In this document: piece by piece, positions 1 through 8,150 of the stretch
Layout of the letters: every line of letters begins with the position of its first letter
Position numbering within the stretch: position 1 is the stretch's first letter
Assembly: GCA_002722955.1 (NCBI GenBank)
Contig: PBMZ01000173.1
Span: forward strand, 1-34,336
Length of the DNA stretch: 34,336 bases
Source: Planctomycetaceae bacterium
GTDB taxonomy: Bacteria; Planctomycetota; Planctomycetia; Planctomycetales; Planctomycetaceae
Reading direction: 5' to 3'
Position numbers and translations under genes: made by a program
The notes under the pieces: model-generated
What the model was told of the DNA's origin: nothing
The model's database searches: none
What the model saw: only the letters and a program-made list of their open reading frames with translations

Positions 1-2460
1 GACGTGGTTGAGTTCGTTCTTTGATTCCTGTGGCGTCTTTTTCTTGCCAGCAACTTTCGGTGCTTCGGGTAGCGGGTTCATTTCCAACCGCACACCGGAA
101 AAGACCGTGTGGTCGCTGTTTATGGTGTTGCCGTCACTGCCCATTCCAGCGCCGGTTGCGACGAGTGTCAGGTGTTTGGCGTCGCTGGGAATGGCGAGGT
201 TGAAGCTGCAATACTTGCCATTGCCTAGAAGCGGTTTCGGGATCTCGCCAGCAAAGTAGTACTCAAAATCATTCGTCGCCAATTCCATCTTTTGACCGTT
301 GACGTAGGCGGCAATGATGGCGTCGCTGATGTTCTTGTCTCTGTGCGGTTTCGAAACGATCACCGCCAAATGTGCTGACGCGTTCGAACCGATTGCTTCG
401 TCGTTGATGCCAGCGCGGTCGACTTTGAACGTGAAGCGTTGATCTGCCGGCATCAAACCCGCTCGGCGAATCTTATCCAAATCAAAGGTAATCAGAGCGT
501 TGGCATGCATTCCGATGCCTTGTTCGACCCGTTTGTTGGATTGCCCACGGCGTCCGGTCGTGCGAAGCGCTCCGCCGGTTTGCCACGCATCATTGACGAT
601 CGATCCGTAAGCTCGAGTATCCGACCCAAGCTTGTCAAAACTGAAGACAACATCGGGAGCGATATTAGTCGACTTTCCCCATCCGTTTGCGACGCGATCA
701 ACGGCCAACGAATTTGCCGACGCCGCTTGCCCAAATCGATCGGTGCTCAACGCAATATCAAGCGACGCGTTCTGAGAATCATCGAACAAGTTACCCAGCG
801 GGATGATGCCGGGGACGACTTCGACTTTGTCGGCGGCGTTAACGAAGGCAACGTCAGCTCCATATTGCGCAAACAGGTCATCCTTTCGTTCAACTTTCGA
901 CTCGGCCAACCCGCGCAGCGACTCGGCCACTTTGACGACCGCAGCCTCATCGCCAGAAAGATCACTCTTGCCGTCTTGTGACTTTTGCAGCTCGAACCAT
1001 TCCTTCAGGTATGGCCGTGCCGTCGCATCGTCCTTGCGCGGCTTTTGGAAATTGATCCATCGCTTGAGCAGTTGTTGATTTAACTTCTCGGCCTTCGCAA
1101 AATCGGCGAAGACCTTTTTGGCGTCCTTCGAACTTCGCTGGCGATGCGTGACTTTCCACGCGGCAACGAAATACTTCGGAATCTCCGAAAACAGCGAAGT
1201 CCGCAACTTGCGGGATTCGTCAATCAAGAACCGGTCAATGATGACCTGTTGTTGAGAGGCCAAGTCGTCGGCTTCCCGACGTTTGCCAACGATTTCGTTC
1301 GAAACGATGGGGCGTTCTTTGTATTGAGTGCTGGCAAAAATGCCCGCCAGCCCATAGTAGTCCTGCATGCTGATCGGGTCGTATTTGTGATCATGGCAGC
1401 GAGCACAAGAGACCGTCAGCCCCAAGACGCCGCGCGTGAGCGTGTCGATGCGGTCGTCCCATTCGTCGGCCGCGGCCTTGGCCTTTTCGACATTCTCGGC
1501 GTAATAGACTGGGCCCAATGCAAACAGTCCGAGCGCGGCGATGTTCTCGTGCTGATTTGGGGCTTTAATTAAATCGCCGGCGACTTGTGCCTTCAAGAAT
1601 TCATTGTAAGGCAGATCGTTGTTCAGCGACCGGACCACCCAGTCACGGTAATAATATCCGCGCGGATACTTGCGAGCCTTAAATGTATGCGCCTGATCCT
1701 CGCCGTAGCGAGCCACGTCCAGCCAATGGCGTCCCCAACGTTCGCCGTAATGCGGCGAGTCCAACAACTCATCGATGACCTTATCAAAGGCGCTCGGCGA
1801 TGTGTCTTGGACGAACGCATCAATCTGTTCGGTTGAAGGTGGCAAGCCGATCAAACCGAAGTAAGTCCGACGGATCAGCGTGTCGCGTTCGGCAGCGTCA
1901 GCCGGACTCAGACCGGCGGCTTCCAACTTGGCCCGCACGAAGCGATCGATGTCGTTCGCAGACCACTTGCCATCTTTGGGAGTTGGAATTTTTGGTTTGA
2001 CGGGCTTTTGAAACGCCCAAAACTTTGAGCCGGCTTCGTAGTTAATCCCAGCGTTTGTAGGCGTTGACTTTCCAGATCGAGGGTCCGCGGCGCCGCTGCG
2101 AATCCAAGTTTCGAAGTCGGCGATGATATTTTTCGGCAACTTGCCTTTCGGCGGCATCTCGAAGTCTTCGTATTTGATCGCCGAAAGAATGAGGCTTTCA
2201 TCGGGCTTCGACGGCACGACGGCTGGCCCAGAGTCGCCACCTTTGAGCGTCGCGGCTCGAGTATCAAGCCGTAAGTTGCCTTTGACTGACTTCGCGTCGC
2301 CACCGTGGCACTTGTAACAGTGTTCGACCAAGACGGGGCGGATCTTCTTCTCGAAAAACTCGAGCTGTGCGGCATCGAACTTTGGTTCTTCGGCACGCGC
2401 CGTTGAACAGAAGACAGCCTGCGCACATAGAGCGATGAAAAGAATGATGTATCGATTCAT
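1..2460 (-). CDS. DUF1549/PSD1-family haem c protein, 3' end cut by window
   Basis: This is a secreted planctomycete protein with a cytochrome c domain followed by DUF1549; the C-terminal DUF1553 expected in the family would lie beyond the window edge. The frame is open from the ATG at 2458-2460 to base 1 (820 codons). The first ~25 residues look like a signal peptide ending STARA. A haem-binding HCYKCHGG (CxxCH) follows near residue 45, then the DUF1549 signatures FGLIGLPPSTEQID, HYGERWGRHWLDVARYGE and SCARCHDHKYDPI. After a charged helical stretch comes a beta-rich part with the phrase GIGMHANALITFDL, which resembles an NPCBM-type carbohydrate-binding module. Such proteins are usually linked to breakdown of complex polysaccharides in planctomycetes, but the precise role is unknown. 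The phosphoesterase gene is divergent across a 298-bp gap. Confidence 0.88.
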   Translation of the reverse strand, partial: MNRYIILFIALCAQAVFCSTARAEEPKFDAAQLEFFEKKIRPVLVEHCYKCHGGDAKSVKGNLRLDTRAATLKGGDSGPAVVPSKPDESLILSAIKYEDFEMPPKGKLPKNIIADFETWIRSGAADPRSGKSTPTNAGINYEAGSKFWAFQKPVKPKIPTPKDGKWSANDIDRFVRAKLEAAGLSPADAAERDTLIRRTYFGLIGLPPSTEQIDAFVQDTSPSAFDKVIDELLDSPHYGERWGRHWLDVARYGEDQAHTFKARKYPRGYYYRDWVVRSLNNDLPYNEFLKAQVAGDLIKAPNQHENIAALGLFALGPVYYAENVEKAKAAADEWDDRIDTLTRGVLGLTVSCARCHDHKYDPISMQDYYGLAGIFASTQYKERPIVSNEIVGKRREADDLASQQQVIIDRFLIDESRKLRTSLFSEIPKYFVAAWKVTHRQRSSKDAKKVFADFAKAEKLNQQLLKRWINFQKPRKDDATARPYLKEWFELQKSQDGKSDLSGDEAAVVKVAESLRGLAESKVERKDDLFAQYGADVAFVNAADKVEVVPGIIPLGNLFDDSQNASLDIALSTDRFGQAASANSLAVDRVANGWGKSTNIAPDVVFSFDKLGSDTRAYGSIVNDAWQTGGALRTTGRRGQSNKRVEQGIGMHANALITFDLDKIRRAGLMPADQRFTFKVDRAGINDEAIGSNASAHLAVIVSKPHRDKNISDAIIAAYVNGQKMELATNDFEYYFAGEIPKPLLGNGKYCSFNLAIPSDAKHLTLVATGAGMGSDGNTINSDHTVFSGVRLEMNPLPEAPKVAGKKKTPQESKNELNHV

Positions 2461-2635
2461 TTCTTGTATCGACCGTGGTGTGAGGAAGTCGGCGAGTTGG
2501 CTCAAAGGCCAAAGAGGGTGGGAAATCAATTGTATCATCTTTATCAAGAGCGCAGAACCTGAAGCCGAACGCTCGCTTTGTTTTTGCCCAATTTGTATAT
2601 AGGAGGTGTTAGAGCGATAGGCAGGTAAGGATTTT

Positions 2636-2728
2636 CCGCCCCTGAGTTTATCTCAGGGGTACTCGCGTTTCTGCACTACTAGCAGTAGTGCAGAAACGCG
2701 AGTACCCCCGACGTAAAGTCGGGGGCGG
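2636..2728. repeat. Double palindrome: two inverted 45-nt units (REP/BIME-like)
   Basis: Two 45-nt arms (2636-2680 and 2684-2728) are inverted copies around a 3-nt centre, AGC. The inner 25 nt of each arm match perfectly. Each outer part forms its own hairpin with 8-bp stems: CCCCTGAG/CTCAGGGG around TTTAT on the left, and CCCCCGAC/GTCGGGGG around GTAAA on the right. The two hairpins differ at paired positions in a compensatory way. The element ends 30 bases before the phosphoesterase start, so it would lie in its 5' leader if transcription begins upstream. The architecture resembles paired REP units (BIME). No second copy was found in the window. Confidence 0.85.
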
Positions 2729-2758
2729 TGTGATTTCTCAGATCGATCGGAAGCTACG

Positions 2759-4345
2759 ATGAAAAAAACAGGCACAATTGGAATTCCGCTGCTGACTCTT
2801 TTGGCATTGGCACTACTGAGTCAGCGCCATCAAGACATTCAGGCGAAGCAAGAAAAACCGGGCACGGTCACTGGTGTCGTTTTTCACGATACTAACAACA
2901 ACGGAAAACGCGATGCTGGCGAATCAGCACTTGAGGGCATTCGTGTTTCCAACGGTCGACAAATCGTCAAGACCGACGATGCCGGCAAATTCCAACTTCC
3001 CATCGACGAAGACAGTATCGTCTTCGTCATCAAGCCCAGTGGCTGGCGAACTCCGCTGAACGAGAACAAGTTGCCGCGATTCTATTACATCCATAAACCC
3101 GCTGGCTCACCGAAGCAGAGATACGCGGGCGTCGAGCCGACCGGGCCCTTGCCTGACTCGGTCGACTTTCCACTCTACCCGCAGCAAGAGCCGGACGAGT
3201 TCAAAGCGATCATGTTCGGTGACCCGCAGCCTCGCGATCAAAAGGAGATCGACTATATCGCTCACGATGTGGTGGAAGAGCTGATTGGGACGGATGCATC
3301 TTTTGGCGTGACGCTGGGCGACATCATGTTTGACAACCTGTCGCTGTTTCAGTCGCAAGCACGTGCCGTCGCGCTGTTGGGAATCCCTTGGTACAACGTT
3401 ATCGGCAATCACGACATCAACACGGATGCTCGCAGCCGCAAGACTCTGAACGAGACTTTTGAGCTTGAATTCGGTCCCTCGTACTACTCGTTCGATTATG
3501 GCAAGGTTCACTTTATGGTCTTGGACGACATCGCTTGGAAGTTTAACGAGGAAACCGGGAAGGGTAGCTACAGCGGCGGCCTTGGCCCCGAGCAGATGGA
3601 GTTCATTCGAAACGACTTGGCCTTGATTCCGAAAGATCAATTGATCGTGCTGATGATGCACATCCCACTGGTCAACGTCTCCGATCGAGAAGAACTGTAT
3701 CGCTTGATTGAGCAACGTCCGTTCTCGATGTCGATCTCCGGACACACGCATCATCACGAGCATCGTTTTATCACCAAGAAAGACGGCTGGCGCGGCCCGA
3801 AGCCTCACCATCACATTATTAACGTGACGGTTTCAGGAAGCTGGTGGAGCGGAACTCCCGACGAACGCGGAATTCCTCACACCACCATGGCCGATGGAGC
3901 TCCGAACGGATACTCGATCATTACGTTCGACGGACACGAGTATCGGATGGACTTCAAAGCGGCCGGTCGATCCGCCGACTATCAAATGCAAATCCACGCA
4001 CCCGAAGTCGTGGCCAAAGCCGAAAGTCAAGACGCCGACGTTTACGTCAATGTCTTCAACGGCTCGGAGTACTCAAAGACCGAATTGCGAATTGTTCCAT
4101 CTGGCGAGTGGCAGGAGATGGAACGGAAAGTCATGAAAGATCCATCGCGCGTTGCTGTGTTCGACGCTGACAACGCCGTCAAGCAGAAGCCTTGGCGAGG
4201 CATCGTGGCTCCCAAGGCTTGCCCCCACTTGTGGCATGCAAAGTTGCCTGCGGTTAAGAATGTGGGCACTTACTTGATCGAAATCCGTTCAACAGACCGA
4301 CACGGTCGAGTCTACAACGGCAAACGAACGATCCGCGTTGAGTGA
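2759..4345 (+). CDS. Secreted calcineurin-like metallophosphoesterase
   Basis: A 528-residue metal-dependent phosphoesterase, probably exported. Residues 1-30 form a signal-peptide-like stretch with a hydrophobic core. Residues ~36-90 form a small beta-sandwich like the SdrD B-type domain, including the calcium-loop-like DTNNNGKRD. The catalytic domain (~150-345) shows the family metal-binding series in order: GDPQPRD (~154), GDIMFDN (~187), GNHDIN (~216), MMHIPL (~299) and SGHTHHHEH (~327). The rest matches the C-terminal beta domain seen in this family. The substrate cannot be read from the sequence; phosphodiesters or phosphate esters are the general class. A weak ribosome site (GGAAGC) precedes the ATG. 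Expression may be affected by the palindrome just upstream. Confidence 0.9.
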   Translation: MKKTGTIGIPLLTLLALALLSQRHQDIQAKQEKPGTVTGVVFHDTNNNGKRDAGESALEGIRVSNGRQIVKTDDAGKFQLPIDEDSIVFVIKPSGWRTPLNENKLPRFYYIHKPAGSPKQRYAGVEPTGPLPDSVDFPLYPQQEPDEFKAIMFGDPQPRDQKEIDYIAHDVVEELIGTDASFGVTLGDIMFDNLSLFQSQARAVALLGIPWYNVIGNHDINTDARSRKTLNETFELEFGPSYYSFDYGKVHFMVLDDIAWKFNEETGKGSYSGGLGPEQMEFIRNDLALIPKDQLIVLMMHIPLVNVSDREELYRLIEQRPFSMSISGHTHHHEHRFITKKDGWRGPKPHHHIINVTVSGSWWSGTPDERGIPHTTMADGAPNGYSIITFDGHEYRMDFKAAGRSADYQMQIHAPEVVAKAESQDADVYVNVFNGSEYSKTELRIVPSGEWQEMERKVMKDPSRVAVFDADNAVKQKPWRGIVAPKACPHLWHAKLPAVKNVGTYLIEIRSTDRHGRVYNGKRTIRVE

Positions 4346-4353
4346 CTTAAAGC

Positions 4354-4483
4354 AGCCATCACTCTCCGAGTGATAAGCCTCGTGGATCAGTGTTGAATTG
4401 GTTCAAGACGGCGAATTCGATCGATAGCTTTCTGGTACTTCGATGCTTTCACGCAAAGGCTCATCACTCGGAGAGTGATGGCT
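4354..4483. repeat. Inverted pair of 26-nt palindromic repeats (ACTCTCCGAGT core)
   Basis: A 26-nt unit at 4354-4379 recurs in inverse orientation at 4458-4483 with one mismatch. Each unit is itself a hairpin (ATCACTC, 3-nt loop, GAGTGAT) flanked by AGCC/GGCT. About 78 unrelated bases lie between. The pair fills the gap between the phosphoesterase and the secretion operon. The same core appears at 29546-29566 and 31145-31212, so this is an interspersed intergenic repeat family. Confidence 0.8.
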
Positions 4484-4572
4484 ACTTTCGAGACATTTAG
4501 ACGAAGTTGCGCTTAATGGCAATCTCTTAAGGTGAGAGACATCACGACCACAAAGGACCTTGACCGACCACA

Positions 4573-5772
4573 ATGCAAGCCACACTCCGAGAAACGTTTG
4601 AGCAAGCATTGGGTGAGATTGACTTGCAGGATTCGGGCAAGGTTGTGCAGGTGGTCGACATTGTCTTGGCCCAAGCTCAGGCGGCTGGCGCCAGCGATGT
4701 GCACTTAGTGCCGGATGACTCGGGCTTGGTGATGACTTGGCGCATCGATGGCGTGTTGCAGCCGATTCTGAATTTTCCCAAGGCCACAGCGGCCAACATT
4801 GTGTCGCGGCTGAAGGTCATGGCCGAATTGCTGACGTACCGGACGGACACGCCACAGGAAGGCCGCATTCATGCTCCGGGTGACGGAGTTGAAATGCGTG
4901 TCAGCACGTTTCCGACTCTATACGGAGAGAAAACGGTTGTCCGGTTGTTCGTGGCATCGGGCCAGTATCGTGTGTTGGGCGATCTTGGATTGCCCGAGGA
5001 TGTCGAAGGCAACCTGCGGCAGCTTCTGACTCAAAACGGTGGCATTGTCCTGGTGACGGGACCGGCTGGTAGCGGTAAGACGACGACAATTTACGCGTGC
5101 CTGCGCGAGCTGGTAGACAAATTTGGCGAGCACAAGAGTCTGGTTACATTGGAGGATCCGATTGAGGCCGTCGTTCGCGGAGTGGCTCAATCGCAGGTGA
5201 ATCCCCGTGCGGAGTTCACTTATTCAACAGGCCTCCGATCGCTGATGCGGCAGGATCCCGAAGTGATCATGGTCGGAGAAATCCGAGATCGCGAAACGGC
5301 CGAGATTGTTTTCCAAGCATCCTTGACGGGCCATCTCGTGATGACGACATTTCATGCTGGCAGTGCGGCCGGCGCGATCAGTCGTCTTTCCGATATGGCG
5401 ATCGAGCCGTATCTGTTGCGGAGTGGCATTCTGGGCATCGTCTGTCAACGATTAGTTCGCTCGTTGTGCGATTGTTGCAAAGAGATACCCGATGAGGCCG
5501 GGAAGTTGGGATTGCCCGTTCAGCATGCATGGGAGCCGGTCGGCTGCGATGCTTGCGGCGGCACGGGTTATCGAGGGCGTTTGGTGTTGGCGGAAATGCT
5601 GATGCCCGACTTGAAGGAAATGGGACGAGCGATCTTGTCCAGAAGCGATGCGGCGGAGATCGAAGAACTTGCCATTCAGTCAGGCATGAAGTCTTGTCAA
5701 CAGCGAGCTTGCCAAGCGGTTGAGGAACAACGAACCAGTCCGGCAGAAGTACGCCGGGTCCTGGGTTTTTGA
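4573..5772 (+). CDS. GspE/PilB-type secretion ATPase, short form
   Basis: A hexameric ATPase of the type II secretion/type IV pilus class that would power pilin assembly from the cytoplasmic face of the membrane. The 399 residues hold the PAS-like N2 region (ASDVHLVPDD near 40, then WRIDGVLQP), Walker A GPAGSGKT (163-170), Asp box TLEDPIEAVVRG (~192), Walker B region VIMVGEIRDRETAE (231-244), a His box (LTGHLVMTTFHAG, ~251) and a zinc-binding pair of CxxC motifs (C299/C302 and C325/C328, the latter in CDACGGTGYRGR). It lacks the N-terminal N1 (MshEN-like) domain, so it is well short of the ~550-residue family norm. It is the first gene of the operon and is followed after 9 bases by a GspF-like gene. 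Confidence 0.92.
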   Translation: MQATLRETFEQALGEIDLQDSGKVVQVVDIVLAQAQAAGASDVHLVPDDSGLVMTWRIDGVLQPILNFPKATAANIVSRLKVMAELLTYRTDTPQEGRIHAPGDGVEMRVSTFPTLYGEKTVVRLFVASGQYRVLGDLGLPEDVEGNLRQLLTQNGGIVLVTGPAGSGKTTTIYACLRELVDKFGEHKSLVTLEDPIEAVVRGVAQSQVNPRAEFTYSTGLRSLMRQDPEVIMVGEIRDRETAEIVFQASLTGHLVMTTFHAGSAAGAISRLSDMAIEPYLLRSGILGIVCQRLVRSLCDCCKEIPDEAGKLGLPVQHAWEPVGCDACGGTGYRGRLVLAEMLMPDLKEMGRAILSRSDAAEIEELAIQSGMKSCQQRACQAVEEQRTSPAEVRRVLGF

Positions 5773-5781
5773 GCGAATAGT

Positions 5782-6834
5782 ATGAGCAGTGGCGAATCGA
5801 CAACTTCCAATAAAGCAAGTCTGAAAGACTTGATCGCACTCAATGACGAGATCGCTGCGCTCGTCAGAGTCGGCGTCCCGTTAGAGCTTGGCTTGAGTAG
5901 TCTAGGCGGCTCGGTCACGGGCGAGCTTAAAAAGTTGTCCGAGCAAATCTCGGGTGAGATGGCAGGCGGCAAATCGTTGCCCGACGCCTTGGAAGCGAGT
6001 CAAGACGTCTTGCCCGAGTTATACAAAGCCATCGTTGAGTGTGGTTTAAAGACGGGCCGGTTGCCTGAAGCGCTGGAGAATCTTTCGGCGTTTGCTCAAT
6101 CCATGCTGGAACTTCGTCGGCGAATCACCATTGCGATGCTTTATCCAATGGCGGTGTTGTTGGTCGCCTATGGTTTGTTCATGGTCTTCCTTTGGGAGAT
6201 GGTGCCGCGACTGGCTGAGACCTACATGTCGTTGCAGCTACCTGCGGCTTATTGGTTGGAAGTGTTGTTGAATATGCGAGGCAGCTTGCCGTTGTGGGGA
6301 CCGTTGTTTCCACTGCTGCTGATCGTTCTGTATTTTTTAGAATCCTATTCGCAGAATTCATTGCTGACGAAATCAGGTTTGATCCCCGGCGTCGGTCCGA
6401 TATTGAGAAACTATCACTTGGCGAATTTCGCCGATCTGTTGTCGATGCTAATTGGTCATCAAGTACCACTGGCAGAAGCATTCAGCCTGGCAGCACGGGC
6501 AACGGGGCGGGAGCGTTTCGTTTCGGCGGCTGAAACGATAGGAAAACGCCTTAAAGAAGGCAAATCGCTGACGGATTCGTTGAAAGGTGTGGATGCAATC
6601 CCATCCTTCATGGCCTGGATGATGGTCAGTGCGGAAGCGCAAGCTTCGATGCCGCGGACCTTGAAGCAAATTGCAGACCTTTATCGTCGCCGAGCTGCTT
6701 TTCAAGCGGACTGGTTCAAGATGATGGTCCCGATCTTCTTGATTGTGATTGTTGCTGGTGGTGCGACATTGCTTTACGCCCTTTCCTTGTTTGCTCCATT
6801 GTCTGAATTGCTCCGCAGGTTGGATGCTGCCTAA
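5782..6834 (+). CDS. GspF-like inner-membrane platform protein 1
   Basis: A 350-residue polytopic membrane protein of the type II secretion F family, which forms the platform that the ATPase acts on. It has two F domains. The first holds IVECGLKTGRLPEALENLSAF near residues 90-110 followed by a transmembrane helix (~118-142). A second membrane segment lies at ~170-190. The second F domain starts near LANFADLLSMLIGHQVPL, and a last helix ends the protein (~315-335). It lacks the short N-terminal cytoplasmic domain seen in the next gene, and its inter-domain loop lacks the FKKIF-type motif shared by the other two F paralogues. It starts 9 bases after the ATPase and ends 2 bases before the next gene. 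Confidence 0.88.
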   Translation: MSSGESTTSNKASLKDLIALNDEIAALVRVGVPLELGLSSLGGSVTGELKKLSEQISGEMAGGKSLPDALEASQDVLPELYKAIVECGLKTGRLPEALENLSAFAQSMLELRRRITIAMLYPMAVLLVAYGLFMVFLWEMVPRLAETYMSLQLPAAYWLEVLLNMRGSLPLWGPLFPLLLIVLYFLESYSQNSLLTKSGLIPGVGPILRNYHLANFADLLSMLIGHQVPLAEAFSLAARATGRERFVSAAETIGKRLKEGKSLTDSLKGVDAIPSFMAWMMVSAEAQASMPRTLKQIADLYRRRAAFQADWFKMMVPIFLIVIVAGGATLLYALSLFAPLSELLRRLDAA

Positions 6835-6836
6835 TC

Positions 6837-8081
6837 GTGAAAAGATTTCGATACATAGCCACGAATCGAGACCATGAAGAAGTTGAAGGCGTGATGCGCG
6901 CCGAGACTCCCGAAGATGCCATGGCTCAGTTGGAGGCTCGCGGTCTGAAGGTCGATTTGCTCAAGGATGTCGATGAAGAGACGAGTGCTGATAGTGCCAC
7001 TGATGCCGTGCCGACAGATATTTCGCAAGAGTCGTTCGAGACACCGAAGCTCAGCAAAGCGGAATCAATTCTGGCGGCTGAGCAGATCGGTCAAGTCGCC
7101 GTATCCGGAATGCCGCTGGCGTCGGGATTGATGGCACTTAGCGAGGAAGTGCCATCGAAGCGAATGAGGCGAGCCCTCAAGTCGATCAGTCATGATGTTG
7201 CAGCCGGACGAACGGTTGATGAAGTTTTGGACGAGAATGCAGCGAATCTTCCGCCACATTTGGGTGTGCTCATTCAAGCTGGATTGAAGACCGGCAATCT
7301 TGGTGTGGTGATGGAGCAGTACTTGATGTTCACACGCAACAGGTCCGAAATCGGCCGTCGCGTGCTGCTCACGTTGTCTTACCCCGTTTGCCTGATTCTC
7401 TGCACGATCGGCATTAACTTTGGTTATCTGGCGTGGGTTGTCCCGCTGTTTAAAAAGATATTCCTCGACTTTGGGACGGAATTGCCGGGATTGACGATGT
7501 TGATCATTTCGCTCTCCGACGCGTTGAGCGAATTCGGAATCGCGATTGTGGTGATTCTGGTTGCTGCCGCCGTGTTGGCGTGGCTCATCACGGTTGTCTT
7601 GCTGCGTCCATCGACTCGGCGGCGATTGTTGGAAAAGATTCCTGTATTTGGGCCTTTGTTCAGCATGAGTTCTTTGAGCCAGTTTTGCCAATTGCTGGCG
7701 ATCTTGGTCGAGAATCAAGTTCGCATGCCGGACGCTTTACGGATGGCCGGTACGGCATCAGGCAATGCGAATTTGCGCGAGGGAAGCAATCGTTTGGCGG
7801 ATATGGTTGAAGAGGGTTCGTCACTGACGAAGGGTGCTGAAAGCTTGCCGCATTTTCCAACCCAAATGACGAACATCTTTCGTTGGGAGAAACGCGGCGA
7901 CGCTTTTCCTGACGTCTTGCGAGCCGCCGCGGATGTCTATTCCGCGCGAGCCACGATTCAGACGGGGATGGTTGCTGTCGTTGTCGAGCCGTTTGTTGTT
8001 ATCGGAGCGGCTTCATTCATCGTCGTGTTGGTGATTGCCATGTTCTTGCCATTGATCAAACTCTTGAATGATTTGAGTTAG
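6837..8081 (+). CDS. GspF-like inner-membrane platform protein 2
   Basis: A 414-residue F-family protein that looks the most canonical of the three. It starts at a GTG two bases after the previous stop; the N-terminus (FRYIATNRDHEEVEGVMRAE) is the small cytoplasmic domain usual in GspF/PilC. Two F domains follow, each ending in membrane helices: LIQAGLKTGNLGVVMEQ in the first, and QLLAILVENQVRMPDALRMAG with FRWEKRGDAFPDVL in the second. Between the first helices is the loop VPLFKKIFLDFGTELPGLT, whose pattern is repeated almost exactly in the third F protein. This suggests that these two arose by duplication or pair with each other. Confidence 0.9.
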   Translation: MKRFRYIATNRDHEEVEGVMRAETPEDAMAQLEARGLKVDLLKDVDEETSADSATDAVPTDISQESFETPKLSKAESILAAEQIGQVAVSGMPLASGLMALSEEVPSKRMRRALKSISHDVAAGRTVDEVLDENAANLPPHLGVLIQAGLKTGNLGVVMEQYLMFTRNRSEIGRRVLLTLSYPVCLILCTIGINFGYLAWVVPLFKKIFLDFGTELPGLTMLIISLSDALSEFGIAIVVILVAAAVLAWLITVVLLRPSTRRRLLEKIPVFGPLFSMSSLSQFCQLLAILVENQVRMPDALRMAGTASGNANLREGSNRLADMVEEGSSLTKGAESLPHFPTQMTNIFRWEKRGDAFPDVLRAAADVYSARATIQTGMVAVVVEPFVVIGAASFIVVLVIAMFLPLIKLLNDLS

Positions 8082-8150
8082 AGATTTGTTAGACCAAATG
8101 ATGGAAGATAGTCCCGACAGTTTTGTGACGAACTGATTGGAAGGTTGACC

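Noticed and set aside
1908..2426. 172-codon open frame on the minus strand
   Set aside because: It is in a different frame from the DUF1549 protein, which contains the haem motif and runs through the same bases.
3107..3814. 235-codon open frame on the minus strand
   Set aside because: It lies wholly opposite the phosphoesterase catalytic domain and shows no recognisable domain.
7065..7718. 217-codon open frame on the minus strand
   Set aside because: It is opposite the second GspF-like gene, has a Gln/Arg-rich composition and no motif.
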